The notes: generated from the sequence alone by a model not told the origin. DNA of 64,000 nucleotides from Aquincola tertiaricarbonis (GCF_023573145.1 NZ_CP097635.1:1178001-1242000); one strand, 5' to 3'. Counted from the first letter of the stretch, positions 9,318 through 17,863 are shown. Made by a program: numbers and translations.

Positions 9318-10565
9318 TCAGGCCGGTGCGCTGTGCGCCTGCAGTTCGTCGTGCAGTACCTGAAGGGCCCGGCGGTCGATGGCCTTCAATGCCTCGGTGC
9401 GGGCCGTGTCCTGCAACGGCAGGAAGGAGGCCGCACCGAAGTCGCTGAGCAGCGCCCCGCCCTGCCCATCCACCAGCAGGTTGTGGGCATACAGGTCGCC
9501 ATGGCTCAGGCCGCAGGCATGCAGGTGGGCCAGCGCCGCCTCGGCCGCCTGGGCGATGGCCCGGGCATGGGCCGCGGGCAGCCGCAGGCCGGGTGCATAC
9601 ACGTCGCGGCTGCAGCTGGCCATGCTGGGCGGCCCGGCCAGTGCCGCCCATTGCAGCGGCAGCCGGTGCATCACCAGGCCCTGCACGCCCTGCGGATGGC
9701 CCCGCAGCACCCCCAGCAGGCCCACCAGCGCCGGGTGCCGGCCGGCCACCAGCGTGGCCGCCATCTCGCACTGGGGCAGGCCGTCGCTGGTCATGGCGCC
9801 CTTGAACAGCTTCACCGCCACGTCCTGCGCCGGCGCGTCGGCCGGCTGCCAGCGCGCCGCATGGATGTGGCCGGAAGCGCCCTCGCCCAGCAGCGCCTGC
9901 AGCCGCAGCTCATCCCAGGCGATGGGGCGGGCCGCCGCCTGCGACGGTGCCGCCTGCTCCTGCGCGGCGCTGAACGGGTTGCCTGCATGCGCCAGCCAGG
10001 CCAGGCGCGGCAGCGCCAGCAGTTCCTCAGGCAGCGCGTCCTGCACCCGCTCGAAGCGGTTGGCCGACAGCCGCAACAGCTCCAGCCGCTGCAGCCGGCC
10101 CAGGCCTTCGGGCAGGCGCTGCAGCTGGTTGCCGGCCAGCATCAGCTTTTGCATCGGCGCGCAATCGGCCAGCGTGGGCGGCAGTTCGGCCACCTGGTTG
10201 TCGGTGAGGATCAACCAGCGCAGCGTGGGCGCCAGCGCCTGCGCCGGCACCTGGGCGATGCGGTTGGCCTTGAAGCCCAGCGTGTCCAGCCGCGGCAGCC
10301 GGCCCAGCATGGGCGGCAGCCGCTCGAAGCGGTTGCTGGAAGCGAACAGCGTGTGCAGCCGGGTCAGCGTGGCCAGGCCCTCGGGCAGCGTGGTCAGCGC
10401 GTTGTTCGACAGGTCCAGCACTTCCAGCGTGTCGGCCAGCGCCAGCACCTCGGGGGGCAGCTCGGTCAGGCCGCAGCCACGCAGGTCCAGCCGGGTGGCG
10501 CCCTGCAGCTGGCCGGCGCGCAGGCGGGCCAGCGTGTCCGGCGGGTTGGGGGTGGCGGCGTTCAT
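9318..10565 (-). CDS. Leucine-rich-repeat protein with C-terminal eukaryotic-like protein kinase domain
   Basis: 415 residues. Residues 20-200 hold about eight or nine leucine-rich repeats of 23 residues (L-D-L-S-N-N-A-L-T-T-L-P-E-G-L and similar). Residues 215-400 are a compact kinase domain: glycine loop G-E-G-A-S-G-H (227-233), V-A-V-K with K252, catalytic loop H355-G-D357-L-Y-A-H-N362 (HGD rather than HRD) and D375-F-G. All nucleotide- and metal-binding residues are present, so an active Ser/Thr kinase is likely. The ATG at 10565 overlaps the upstream MFS stop as ATGA, which fixes the start and implies coupling. No signal peptide; cytoplasmic. Substrate unknown. Confidence 0.88.
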   Translation of the reverse strand: MNAATPNPPDTLARLRAGQLQGATRLDLRGCGLTELPPEVLALADTLEVLDLSNNALTTLPEGLATLTRLHTLFASSNRFERLPPMLGRLPRLDTLGFKANRIAQVPAQALAPTLRWLILTDNQVAELPPTLADCAPMQKLMLAGNQLQRLPEGLGRLQRLELLRLSANRFERVQDALPEELLALPRLAWLAHAGNPFSAAQEQAAPSQAAARPIAWDELRLQALLGEGASGHIHAARWQPADAPAQDVAVKLFKGAMTSDGLPQCEMAATLVAGRHPALVGLLGVLRGHPQGVQGLVMHRLPLQWAALAGPPSMASCSRDVYAPGLRLPAAHARAIAQAAEAALAHLHACGLSHGDLYAHNLLVDGQGGALLSDFGAASFLPLQDTARTEALKAIDRRALQVLHDELQAHSAPA

Positions 10566-11812
10566 GCGCCGGATTGTCGGCCGCGGGGGGCCGGCGCCGC
10601 CGGCCGGGCGCTGTGCCGCAGGCTGCCCCAGGCCAGCGCCGCCGCGATCCAGGCGCCGGCCGCCATGCCGGCCACCATGGGCAGCGGCCGGCCGTCGGTG
10701 AACAGGCCCACCACCGCCATCATCAGCGTGCCGGCCGCCATCTGCAGCGTGCCCAGCAGGGCCGAGGCCGCGCCGGCATGGGCGCCGTGCTCTTCCAGCG
10801 CCAGCACCGAGGTGGTGGGAATCACCAGCCCCATCAAGCCGCTGGCGATGAAGTACAGCACCAGCAGCACCACCAGCCGGTCGCCGCCCGCGGCGTAGTA
10901 CAGCAGCATCGCGCCCATCACCGCCGCGCAGGCGGTGGCGGCGCCACGCGCCAATGGCGCCAGGCCGAAGCGCTCGCCCAGCGGGCCGTTGAGCTGCGAG
11001 GCGCCGAAAAACGCCGCCGCATTGACGCCGAAGGCCACGCTGTAGGTGGCCGGCGACAGGCCGTAGTGGTCGATCATCACGAACGACGAATTGGCCAGGT
11101 AGACGAAGAAGCCCGCCATCGCGAAGCCGCCGGTGAACACCAGGCCCAGGTAGTGGCGGTCGCGCAGCAGCGCGCCGTACACCGCGGCGGCATTGCCCTG
11201 CGCTGCGGCCCGACGGTCGGCGGGCTGGCGGGTTTCGGCCAGCGAGGTGGCCATCAGGGCCATGCCCGCCAGCGCGGCCACCGCCACCGCCCAGAACACG
11301 CTGCGCCAGCCGGCCAGCGCGATGGCCAGGCTGCCGGCCAGCGGCGCCAGGATGGGCGACACGCTGAACACCAGCATCAGCAGCGACATCAGCCGTGCCG
11401 CGTCGGTGCCGGTGTGCAGGTCGCGCACCACCGCCCGCGGGATGGCCATGCCCGCCGCCGCGCCCAGGCCCTGGATGAAGCGCAGCGCCACCAGGGTGTG
11501 GATGTCGGTGGCCAGCGCGCAGCCCACGCTGGCCAGCGCAAACAGCGCCAGCCCGGCATACAGCGGCGGGTTGCGGCCGAAGCGGTCGGACAAGGAGCCG
11601 AACACCATCTGCCCCGCAGCCAGCGCGACGAAGAACACCGTCAGGCTGGCCTGCACCGCGCCGATGCCGGCGCCCAGGCTGGCACCGATGGCCGGCAGCG
11701 CCGGCAGGTACATGTCGATGGCGAACGGCCCGACGGCCGACAGCAGGCCCAGCACCAGGGCGAGGCGGAAGAAGCGGGGCGAGGAAGACATCCGCCATTC
11801 TGGCCTGCCCAT
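10562..11812 (-). CDS. MFS transporter, Bcr/CflA drug-resistance family
   Basis: 416 residues, 12 predicted membrane helices. The N-terminal helix pair carries the Bcr/CflA signature (A-I-D-M-Y-L-P-A-L-P), and MFS motif A follows as G-S-L-S-D-R-F-G-R. The family exports bicyclomycin, chloramphenicol-like drugs, sulfonamides or amino acids; the substrate here is unknown. The ATG at 11812 has AGGTGG 8 bases upstream; a second ATG at 11791 is possible but has a weaker ribosome site. A TTGTCTAG-type palindrome overlaps that ribosome site, so repression by a GntR-like protein is plausible. The stop overlaps the start of the LRR kinase. Confidence 0.92.
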   Translation of the reverse strand: MGRPEWRMSSSPRFFRLALVLGLLSAVGPFAIDMYLPALPAIGASLGAGIGAVQASLTVFFVALAAGQMVFGSLSDRFGRNPPLYAGLALFALASVGCALATDIHTLVALRFIQGLGAAAGMAIPRAVVRDLHTGTDAARLMSLLMLVFSVSPILAPLAGSLAIALAGWRSVFWAVAVAALAGMALMATSLAETRQPADRRAAAQGNAAAVYGALLRDRHYLGLVFTGGFAMAGFFVYLANSSFVMIDHYGLSPATYSVAFGVNAAAFFGASQLNGPLGERFGLAPLARGAATACAAVMGAMLLYYAAGGDRLVVLLVLYFIASGLMGLVIPTTSVLALEEHGAHAGAASALLGTLQMAAGTLMMAVVGLFTDGRPLPMVAGMAAGAWIAAALAWGSLRHSARPAAPAPRGRQSGA

Positions 11813-11821
11813 GTAACCGCC

Positions 11822-11837
11822 ACCTGCCTAGACAAGT
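11822..11837 (-). promoter_or_regulatory. TTGTCTAG-type operator candidate upstream of the MFS gene
   Basis: On the minus strand it reads ACTTGTCTAGGCAGGT, an imperfect palindrome whose core fits GT-N-TA-N-(A)C, the pattern known for HutC-type GntR operators, with one mismatch. It sits 10 bases before the ATG at 11812 and overlaps its ribosome site. Confidence 0.45.
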
Positions 11838-11910
11838 TAGGGGGCTCTTCCAGGGCGCTTCCCCCGCAGGGGGTATGCACCCGCCCCTTAAGAAGGCTGG
11901 CGCCTGCGCG

Positions 11911-11926
11911 GCCGGCGCCTAGGGTT
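11911..11926 (+). promoter_or_regulatory. GCGCCTAGGG element upstream of the LNPQPLPP protein
   Basis: The 10-mer GCGCCTAGGG occurs about 45 bases before the start of the 727-residue gene and again about 58 bases before the phage-sheath-like gene near 38.4 kb. CTAG is rare in this DNA, so a shared promoter or operator element is possible. Confidence 0.3.
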
Positions 11927-11967
11927 GTCGGTACGCAGGGCCCGGCCCTGCGCCAAGGAGATACACC

Positions 11968-14151
11968 ATGGAACAGCGCTTTCCCCCCGCACCCGCGGGC
12001 CGCAACGACAGCTGGCAGGTCAGCACCCGCCAGCGCCCCGATTTCCAGCTGCCACTCGGCGCCTGGCTGTTCGATGCCCGCGGCGAGCTGGCCGCCCGCG
12101 CCGAGGTGAAGGACGGCCGGCTGCAGCTGTCGGCCAAGGACCTGGGCCGCGGCCCGGCGCGGCTGTTCATCGCGCCGCTGGACGAACGGCTGCTGCAGAC
12201 CCCGCCCACCCCGGCGCAGCTGCAACGCCTGGGCGCCTACGAGCCGGTGCTGCCCACCGGCACGCAGCGCGCCCCGCTGATCGAGATTCCCGGCCAGATC
12301 TTGGACCACTGGCCCTTCTGCTTCTGCTGGGTGCGCGGCCGCGTGGAGCGGCAGCTGGACCACCGCGCCATCTGCGGCGCGCGGGTGCATGTGTGCGAGG
12401 TGGACCGCCTGCCCTGGCTGATCTACCGCCTGCCCGAGCGTGAGCTGTACCGCCTGCGCGACGACCTGCTGAAGCAACTGCGCGAGCCACCGCTGCCGCA
12501 GCCTGACCCGGGGCCGGAGCCCTTCGGGCGCCGCAACCTGTTCCGCAAGGGCGCCATCGGCCAGGAAGTGGCACTCAACCCGCAGCCACTGCCGCCTGCG
12601 GAGAAGCTCGAGCTGCCGCTGGCACTGCAGGCCAGCCTGCGCAGCCGCTCGGCCCCGGTGCTGCGCCAGGCGCTGGCCGCCCAGGCCACGCTGATCTGGC
12701 CCTGGCTGTGCGGCTGGCCTTACTGGGCCCGCTGGCTGCGCTGCGACGAGGTGGCCACGCTGATCACCGACGACCAGGGCCGCTTCGAGACCCTGCTGTT
12801 CCACAACTGCCATGGCGACCAGCCCGACCTGTACTTCTGGGTGGAGTACGACTTCGGCAGCGGCTGGGAAACGGTGTACCGCCCCCGCATCGCCTGCCAC
12901 ACGCTGTGGAACTACACCTGCGGCACGCTGGTGACGCTGCCGGTGGCCGATCCGCGTGTGCCCGGCTGCGAAGAAGAACCCGACCTGCCCGGCCGCCAGG
13001 TGGTGGTGCTGGGCATCGGCCCCAACCTGGCCGTGCGCGAGGTGCAGCAGGCCGCCGGCCCCACGCAAGGCCTGGACAACGGCGGCGCACCGCTGGGCGC
13101 CAGCCTGGAGCCGCGGGTGGACTTCAGCCGCTCGGCGCTGATCGGCGCCGGCATTCCGTACTACCGCTGGTCGTACCGCCGGCTGAGCGGGCCCGATGGC
13201 GTGGCCGCCACGGTGGACGCCAGCTCGGTGCCGCTGGGCAGCTGGCAGGTGATGGCGCGCGACGTGTACCGCCACTACAAGCTGGGCACCAGCTTCCCGT
13301 CGGAACGCATGGGGCCCATGCCCACGTCGGGCGCCGATGCGGCGCCGCTGCCCAACCTGTTCCGCATCCGCCCCGCAGCGCCGCCGGCCGGCACCGAATG
13401 GGTGGTGCTGGACGAGCACGTGGACCTGGCCACTACCTACTTCGACACCCATGCCCTGGCAGGCGCCCCCACCACGCCGCCGTGGACCGATGACCTGGCC
13501 GCCGGCCGCTACGAACTGAAGCTGGAGCTGTTCGACCAGACCGGCGCGCTGGTGAACTGGACGGCGCAGGGCATCGACCTGCGCATCACCGACCAGGATG
13601 CGCCCTTCGGCACCGGCACCGTCACCACCTCGGCCGTGCCCGCCGAGCACCGGGTGCTGGTCGGCGGCGCCACCATGGGCTTTCGGATGGTGGTGCGGGT
13701 GGACAACAACCGCTGCAGCGCCGACATCCAGCCGGTGGGCGGCACCGTCTCGCCCGACCCGCTGTGCGGCTTCCACCACTACAACAATGCCGGTGACACC
13801 GTGGGCCTGGCCTTCGACGCCCACCATGCCAACGGCTTTGCGCAATACAGCTTCAGCGTCACGCGGGGCCCAGGGCCTGACATTCCCAGCGCCGGCACCA
13901 GCGGCCAGGCAGGGGCGGCTGGTACCAACGGCTATGTGCACACCGGCAGCTTCCGCTACGAGAAGGCGCCCACCGTGGGCAGCCTGCTCGGCCCCTGCAG
14001 CAACGCGGCTTATGCCGAACACCTGCAGGTGACCGCGATGGCCACCAACGGCTACGGCCGGCTGAGCGGCTACGACGCAGCGGACAACGCGGCCTTTGCG
14101 CTGGCGGTGCCGTGCCCGACGTGTGAGTGCGAGGAGAGCGACGAAGCCTGA
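11968..14151 (+). CDS. Uncharacterised 727-residue protein with LNPQPLPP motif and split beta-sandwich region
   Basis: I do not recognise a named family. The start has a good ribosome site (AAGGAGA, 7 bases away). There is no signal peptide or membrane segment. Residues about 130-165 and 250-300 look like the two halves of a transthyretin/carboxypeptidase-regulatory-like beta sandwich (A-R-V-H-V-C-E-V-D then L-I-T-D-D-Q-G-R-F-E-T), separated by a charged insertion containing A-L-N-P-Q-P-L-P-P (202-210). The C-terminal half is beta-rich with aromatic residues, and the tail is Cys/Glu-rich (C-P-T-C-E-C-E-E). Similar proteins are, as I recall, sometimes seen with phage-tail-like injection loci; the only such gene here is the orphan sheath protein 26 kb away. 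Function unknown. Confidence 0.6.
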   Translation: MEQRFPPAPAGRNDSWQVSTRQRPDFQLPLGAWLFDARGELAARAEVKDGRLQLSAKDLGRGPARLFIAPLDERLLQTPPTPAQLQRLGAYEPVLPTGTQRAPLIEIPGQILDHWPFCFCWVRGRVERQLDHRAICGARVHVCEVDRLPWLIYRLPERELYRLRDDLLKQLREPPLPQPDPGPEPFGRRNLFRKGAIGQEVALNPQPLPPAEKLELPLALQASLRSRSAPVLRQALAAQATLIWPWLCGWPYWARWLRCDEVATLITDDQGRFETLLFHNCHGDQPDLYFWVEYDFGSGWETVYRPRIACHTLWNYTCGTLVTLPVADPRVPGCEEEPDLPGRQVVVLGIGPNLAVREVQQAAGPTQGLDNGGAPLGASLEPRVDFSRSALIGAGIPYYRWSYRRLSGPDGVAATVDASSVPLGSWQVMARDVYRHYKLGTSFPSERMGPMPTSGADAAPLPNLFRIRPAAPPAGTEWVVLDEHVDLATTYFDTHALAGAPTTPPWTDDLAAGRYELKLELFDQTGALVNWTAQGIDLRITDQDAPFGTGTVTTSAVPAEHRVLVGGATMGFRMVVRVDNNRCSADIQPVGGTVSPDPLCGFHHYNNAGDTVGLAFDAHHANGFAQYSFSVTRGPGPDIPSAGTSGQAGAAGTNGYVHTGSFRYEKAPTVGSLLGPCSNAAYAEHLQVTAMATNGYGRLSGYDAADNAAFALAVPCPTCECEESDEA

Positions 14152-14208
14152 CGGGCTGAGCACCCTGGCGGGCGACGCCTGTCATCAGCGCGCCGCATAC
14201 TGGGGTGC

Positions 14209-15270
14209 ATGCGCTACAAGCTCCCTCCCCTGCCCGCGGCGCTGCCCTCCGGGGCGGCCGCCGCGCTGCTGGCCGCGGCCTTGTTCGGCGCCGGCACACC
14301 GCTGGCCAAGCTGCTGCTGCAAGGCGTGGGGCCCTGGCTGCTGGCCGCGCTGCTGTACCTGGGCTCCGGCCTGGGCCTGGCGGCGTGGCGTGCCTTTCAA
14401 TGCACACCGCACGTGCGGTTGGCCGTGCGCGAATGGCCGTGGTTGGCCGGGGCGGTGCTGGCCGGCGGCGTGGTGGGGCCGGTGCTGCTGATGCTGGGCC
14501 TGGCCGGCATGCCGGCCTCGGGCGCTTCGCTGCTGCTCAATGCCGAGGCGGTGTTCACCGCGCTGCTGGCCTGGTTCGTGTTCCAAGAAAACGTCGATCG
14601 GCGCATCGCGCTGGGCATGGGCGCCATCGTGGCCGGTGCGCTGGTGCTGGCCTGGCCGGGCAGTGCCGACTTCGGCCGTGCCGGCCCGGCGCTGGCGGTG
14701 CTGGGCGCCTGCCTGGCCTGGGGCCTGGACAACAACCTCACGCGCAAGGTCTCGCTGACCGACGCCACCTGGCTGGCGATGGTCAAGGGCCTGGTGGCGG
14801 GCACGGTGAACCTGGTCATCGCACTGGCACTCGGGGCGCAGCTGCCCCCACCCGCGCTCATGGCCGGTGCGGCGCTGCTGGGCCTGGCCTGCTACGGCCT
14901 CAGCCTCACGCTGTTCGTGCTCGCGCTGCGGCAGCTGGGCACCGCGCGCACCGGGGCCTACTTTTCGGTGGCGCCCTTCTTCGGCGCGCTGCTGTCGGTG
15001 GTGGCCCTGGGCGAGCCGCTGACGCTGCCGCTGCTGCTGGCCGGCGCCTTGATGGCGGCGGGCGTGTGGCTGCACCTGAGCGAGCGCCATGCGCACTGGC
15101 ATGACCACGAAGCGATGGAGCACGAGCACGAGCATGAGCACGATGCCCACCACCACCACCATGCCCCCGGCGAAGCCGTGCCGCTGCGCCACACCCACCG
15201 CCACCGGCATGCGCCGCTGGCCCATGCGCATGCGCACTACCCCGACGCGCATCATCGGCACCGGCATTGA
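14209..15270 (+). CDS. EamA/DMT-family transporter with histidine-rich C-terminal tail
   Basis: 353 residues. Residues 1-295 form two EamA repeats with ten predicted membrane helices (for example G-A-G-T-P-L-A-K-L-L-L near the start and the A-Y-F-S-V-A-P-F-F-G-A segment in the second repeat), the layout of drug/metabolite exporters. Residues about 296-353 are a soluble tail with more than twenty histidines in H-E-H-E, H-H-H-H-H and H-R-H-R-H clusters, which suggests metal binding (Zn, Ni, Co) as sensor, buffer or part of a metal or chelate exporter. Substrate unknown. It is a single gene, not overlapping its neighbours. Confidence 0.87.
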   Translation: MRYKLPPLPAALPSGAAAALLAAALFGAGTPLAKLLLQGVGPWLLAALLYLGSGLGLAAWRAFQCTPHVRLAVREWPWLAGAVLAGGVVGPVLLMLGLAGMPASGASLLLNAEAVFTALLAWFVFQENVDRRIALGMGAIVAGALVLAWPGSADFGRAGPALAVLGACLAWGLDNNLTRKVSLTDATWLAMVKGLVAGTVNLVIALALGAQLPPPALMAGAALLGLACYGLSLTLFVLALRQLGTARTGAYFSVAPFFGALLSVVALGEPLTLPLLLAGALMAAGVWLHLSERHAHWHDHEAMEHEHEHEHDAHHHHHAPGEAVPLRHTHRHRHAPLAHAHAHYPDAHHRHRH

Positions 15271-15282
15271 GCCGGTGGCCGT

Positions 15283-16086
15283 TCAGTAGTGGATCGCCCG
15301 CGGCGCCCCGCCACCCACGGCGATGGCGTCGCCATTGATGGCCCGCGAGCGCGGTGAGCACAAGAATGTCACCACGTCGGCCACCTCGCTGGCGTCCACC
15401 AGGTGGCGGATGCTGTTGGTGGCGGCCATCTCCGCTTCCACCTCCGCCGGCGTGATGCCTCGCTGCGCGGCCCGTGCCTCGATCAGCGGCGCGGTGCGCT
15501 CGGTGCGCGTGAGGCCCGGGTGCACCACCGTCACCTGGATGCCGTCGGGCCCCAGTTCGTCGGCCATGTTCTTGGCCAGCGCCGCCACCGCCACGTTGCG
15601 GATGCTGCCCAAGGTGTTGCCCGACTGCCGCGCGGCCAGACCGCTGACGTGCACGATGCGGCCCCAGCCCTGGGCCCGCATGCCGGCCACCACCTCGCGT
15701 GCGCAGCGGATGTAGCCCATCACCTTGGTGTCCAGCTCGGCATGGAAGAAGTCGCTGGCGATCTGCGCCAGCTTGGGCGGCGCGGCAAAGCCGGCCGGCT
15801 CGGCCGCGGCATTGACCAGGATGTCGATCGGCCCGCCCAGCGCCGCCACCGCCTGGGCGAACGCGGCCTGCACCGAGGCATCGTCGGTGGTGTCGCCCAC
15901 CACGCCCACCACGCGGCGGCCGCTGGCCGTCGCGATCTCGCCCGCGGCCGCGTCCAGCGCCGTTCGGTCGCGGGCCAGCAGGGCCACGTCCACGCCCTCG
16001 GCCGCCAGTGCGCTGGCCACCGCCTTGCCGATGCCGCGGCTGCCGCCCGTGACCACTGCCCGCTTGCCTGCCAATCGAAGATCCAT
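15283..16086 (-). CDS. SDR-family oxidoreductase-like protein lacking the YxxxK catalytic pair
   Basis: 267 residues with a complete Rossmann N-terminus: T-G-G-S-R-G-I-G (13-20) for NAD(P) and N-A-A-A (92-95). The SDR serine is present (V-S148-G-L), but where Y-x-x-x-K should fall the sequence is T-L-G-S-I-R-N-V-A-V (158-167), with no tyrosine or lysine. Either the active site is rebuilt or the protein is a cofactor-binding non-enzyme. GGAGG lies 9 bases before the ATG. The C-terminal G-D-A-I-A-V-G-G-G is typical of SDRs, so the fold is secure and only the activity is in doubt. Confidence 0.85.
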   Translation of the reverse strand: MDLRLAGKRAVVTGGSRGIGKAVASALAAEGVDVALLARDRTALDAAAGEIATASGRRVVGVVGDTTDDASVQAAFAQAVAALGGPIDILVNAAAEPAGFAAPPKLAQIASDFFHAELDTKVMGYIRCAREVVAGMRAQGWGRIVHVSGLAARQSGNTLGSIRNVAVAALAKNMADELGPDGIQVTVVHPGLTRTERTAPLIEARAAQRGITPAEVEAEMAATNSIRHLVDASEVADVVTFLCSPRSRAINGDAIAVGGGAPRAIHY

Positions 16087-16239
16087 GAAGTTCGTCCTCC
16101 GTGATGGGGTCGGGCCAGCTTAGCCAGCAAAGTCACCCTGGGTGCAGGGGCATGCCCATACACCTGCGGCCGGTGCTTGCAATGCCATGCGGCAAACGCC
16201 TGCATCCGGCCGCCGTGTTACAGCGTAAAAACCGGCGTC

Positions 16240-17124
16240 ATGTGGCTCAAACGCTCCTTCCTCCTTACCCTGGCTGGCGCAGGTGCGCTGGCCGGCCTGG
16301 CCGCCTGCTCACCGGTGGCCGCCCTCAATGCCCTGGCGCCTTCGGGCACGCACACGCTGACCGCCGGCGTGGCCTACGGACCGGGCCCGCGCCAGCAGCT
16401 GGACGTGTACCGCCCCACGCAACCGGCACCGGCGGGCGGCTGGCCGGTGGTGGTGTTCTTCTACGGCGGCTCGTGGAATACCGGGCAGCGGGCCGACTAC
16501 GCCTTCGTCGGCGAGGCCCTGGCCTCACGCGGCATGCTGGCGCTGGTGGCCGACTACCGGCTGTACCCGCAGGTGCGTTACCCCGACTTCCTGCGCGACT
16601 GCGCCGCCGCGCTTGCCTGGGGCCTGGACCAGGCGGCCGCGCTCGGCGGCAATCCGAAGCAGGTGTACGTGATGGGCCACAGCGCCGGTGCCTACAACGC
16701 CGCCATGCTGGCGCTGGACGCACGCTGGCTCGCGCCCACCGGCCACACGCCGCGTGAGCTGGCCGGCTTCATCGGCCTGGCCGGGCCTTACGACTTCCTG
16801 CCCACCGGCAACCCCGATGTGCAGCCGGTGTTTTTCCACCCCGACTACCCGCCCGATACGCAACCGCTGCCGCTGGCAGGCGCCGGTGCGCCGCGCAGCT
16901 TCATCGGCGCGGCGCGCAAGGACGATCTGGTGGACCCGCAGCGCAACAGCGTGGCGCTGGCCCAGCGGCTGCAAGGGCTGGGCGTGCCCGTCACGCTGCG
17001 GCTGTACGACCGCGTGAACCATGCCACCCTGGCCGGCGCGCTGGGCGCTCCTTTGCGCTGGCTGGCCCCGGTGCTGAACGACGTGGCCAGTTTCGTCGAG
17101 GAGGCAACGCCTGGCGCGGCCTGA
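16240..17124 (+). CDS. Lipoprotein alpha/beta hydrolase (carboxylesterase/lipase-like)
   Basis: 294 residues from the ATG at 16240, chosen because it opens a lipoprotein signal peptide with lipobox L-A-A-C; the upstream in-frame ATG gives an implausible Cys/His-rich leader. Esterase features: oxyanion segment F-F-Y-G-G-S-W, nucleophile elbow G-H-S-A-G (about 142-146), acid region near K-D-D-L-V-D-P and catalytic His in V-N-H-A-T-L. This matches the BD-FAE/kynurenine-formamidase-like esterase group. Predicted to be anchored in the periplasm; substrate unknown. Confidence 0.87.
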   Translation: MWLKRSFLLTLAGAGALAGLAACSPVAALNALAPSGTHTLTAGVAYGPGPRQQLDVYRPTQPAPAGGWPVVVFFYGGSWNTGQRADYAFVGEALASRGMLALVADYRLYPQVRYPDFLRDCAAALAWGLDQAAALGGNPKQVYVMGHSAGAYNAAMLALDARWLAPTGHTPRELAGFIGLAGPYDFLPTGNPDVQPVFFHPDYPPDTQPLPLAGAGAPRSFIGAARKDDLVDPQRNSVALAQRLQGLGVPVTLRLYDRVNHATLAGALGAPLRWLAPVLNDVASFVEEATPGAA

Positions 17125-17134
17125 TCGAACAAGT

Positions 17135-17153
17135 GCCCGCCACGAGGGCGGGC
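17135..17153. terminator. Hairpin between convergent genes
   Basis: GCCCGCC (17135-17141) pairs with GGCGGGC (17147-17153) around a 5-base loop, between the esterase stop and the convergent glycine-zipper gene. There is no clear T-run on either side, so termination would be weak or Rho-assisted. Confidence 0.4.
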
Positions 17154-17191
17154 GCTTCCGCGCCGGGCATGCCGGCGGCTATCCACCGTGA

Positions 17192-17707
17192 TCAGCGGCC
17201 GTCGCGGTCGGAGTCACCCGGCACGGCGCGTTCCACCTTGTCGCTCAAGCGGTGCCAGGCATCGCGCGAGGCGTGCTTGGCATGCTCCCATTCCAGCGAC
17301 GAGTTGCCACGGCGGCTGCCCCAGTCGCGGCTGAGGTCCGACTCCACGTCGTCGAACGAGCGGTCGGGATAGCGGGCGTAGGCGTCCACGCCGTAGGTGT
17401 AGGCCGGGCCGTAGTCGTCGTAGGTGCTGCCGCTGTTCACGTACGGGCGGGTGCTGTAGTTCTCACGCCAGTAGGTATCTTCTTCGGCCGGGTCCACCGC
17501 CTTGCCGATGCCCCGTCCCGCCAGCGCGCCGGCGACCGCACCCACCACGGCGCCGACGGCAGCACCCACCGGGCCGGTCATGCCGCCCACGGCCGCGCCG
17601 GCCGCTGCACCGCCGGCCACGCCGCCGGCCACACCGCCCACCACGGCCCCGGTGCCGGTGGCCACGGGGTGGGACTCGGTCTTGTCCATCACATTGCGAT
17701 CGGTCAT
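17192..17707 (-). CDS. Glycine-zipper-containing small protein (stress-type, uncharacterised)
   Basis: 171 residues. Residues 15-65 are a glycine zipper (G-A-V-V-G-G-V-A-G-G-V-A-G-G type, ending G-R-G-I-G-K-A-V), long enough to form one or two helices inserted in a membrane. The C-terminal half is polar and Tyr/Asp-rich with a short amphipathic helix (L-E-W-E-H-A-K-H-A-S-R). AAGGAG abuts the ATG at 17713 but is 6 bases from the ATG at 17707, so the second is taken. A perfect palindrome TTGAGT-G-ACTCAA lies just upstream. Role unknown; such proteins are common among stress- or stationary-phase genes. Confidence 0.75.
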   Translation of the reverse strand: MTDRNVMDKTESHPVATGTGAVVGGVAGGVAGGAAAGAAVGGMTGPVGAAVGAVVGAVAGALAGRGIGKAVDPAEEDTYWRENYSTRPYVNSGSTYDDYGPAYTYGVDAYARYPDRSFDDVESDLSRDWGSRRGNSSLEWEHAKHASRDAWHRLSDKVERAVPGDSDRDGR

Positions 17708-17723
17708 GTCCATCTCCTTCGGT

Positions 17724-17736
17724 TTGAGTGACTCAA
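17724..17736. promoter_or_regulatory. 13-base palindrome upstream of the glycine-zipper gene
   Basis: TTGAGT-G-ACTCAA is a perfect inverted repeat ending 17 bases before the start codon at 17707. It may be a regulator-binding site. Confidence 0.35.
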
Positions 17737-17863
17737 CCTTATGAGCCGCCGCCCGCCCGGGGCAGCCCCTGCGGGCTGATCCGGGCGAGAGGCGGCGGCT
17801 GTCACCGTTGTGGGCCGGGGCCGACAGGGAACACCCTTGGATGTAACCCCATGGGCAGGTACC

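Noticed and set aside
9318..11798. Single 826-residue frame that would fuse an MFS shadow to the LRR kinase
   Set aside because: The MFS protein reads in a different frame across 10562-11812; the kinase starts at 10565 with an ATGA overlap. The first ~410 residues of the long frame are out-of-frame noise.
11641..14163. 840-codon antisense frame opposite the LNPQPLPP protein
   Set aside because: Low-complexity composition without any motif; the plus-strand gene has a strong ribosome site and sensible protein features.
17763..17778. CAGCCC-ctgc-GGGCTG hairpin as a terminator
   Set aside because: The stem is short, there is no T-run on either strand, and it is not placed directly after a gene.
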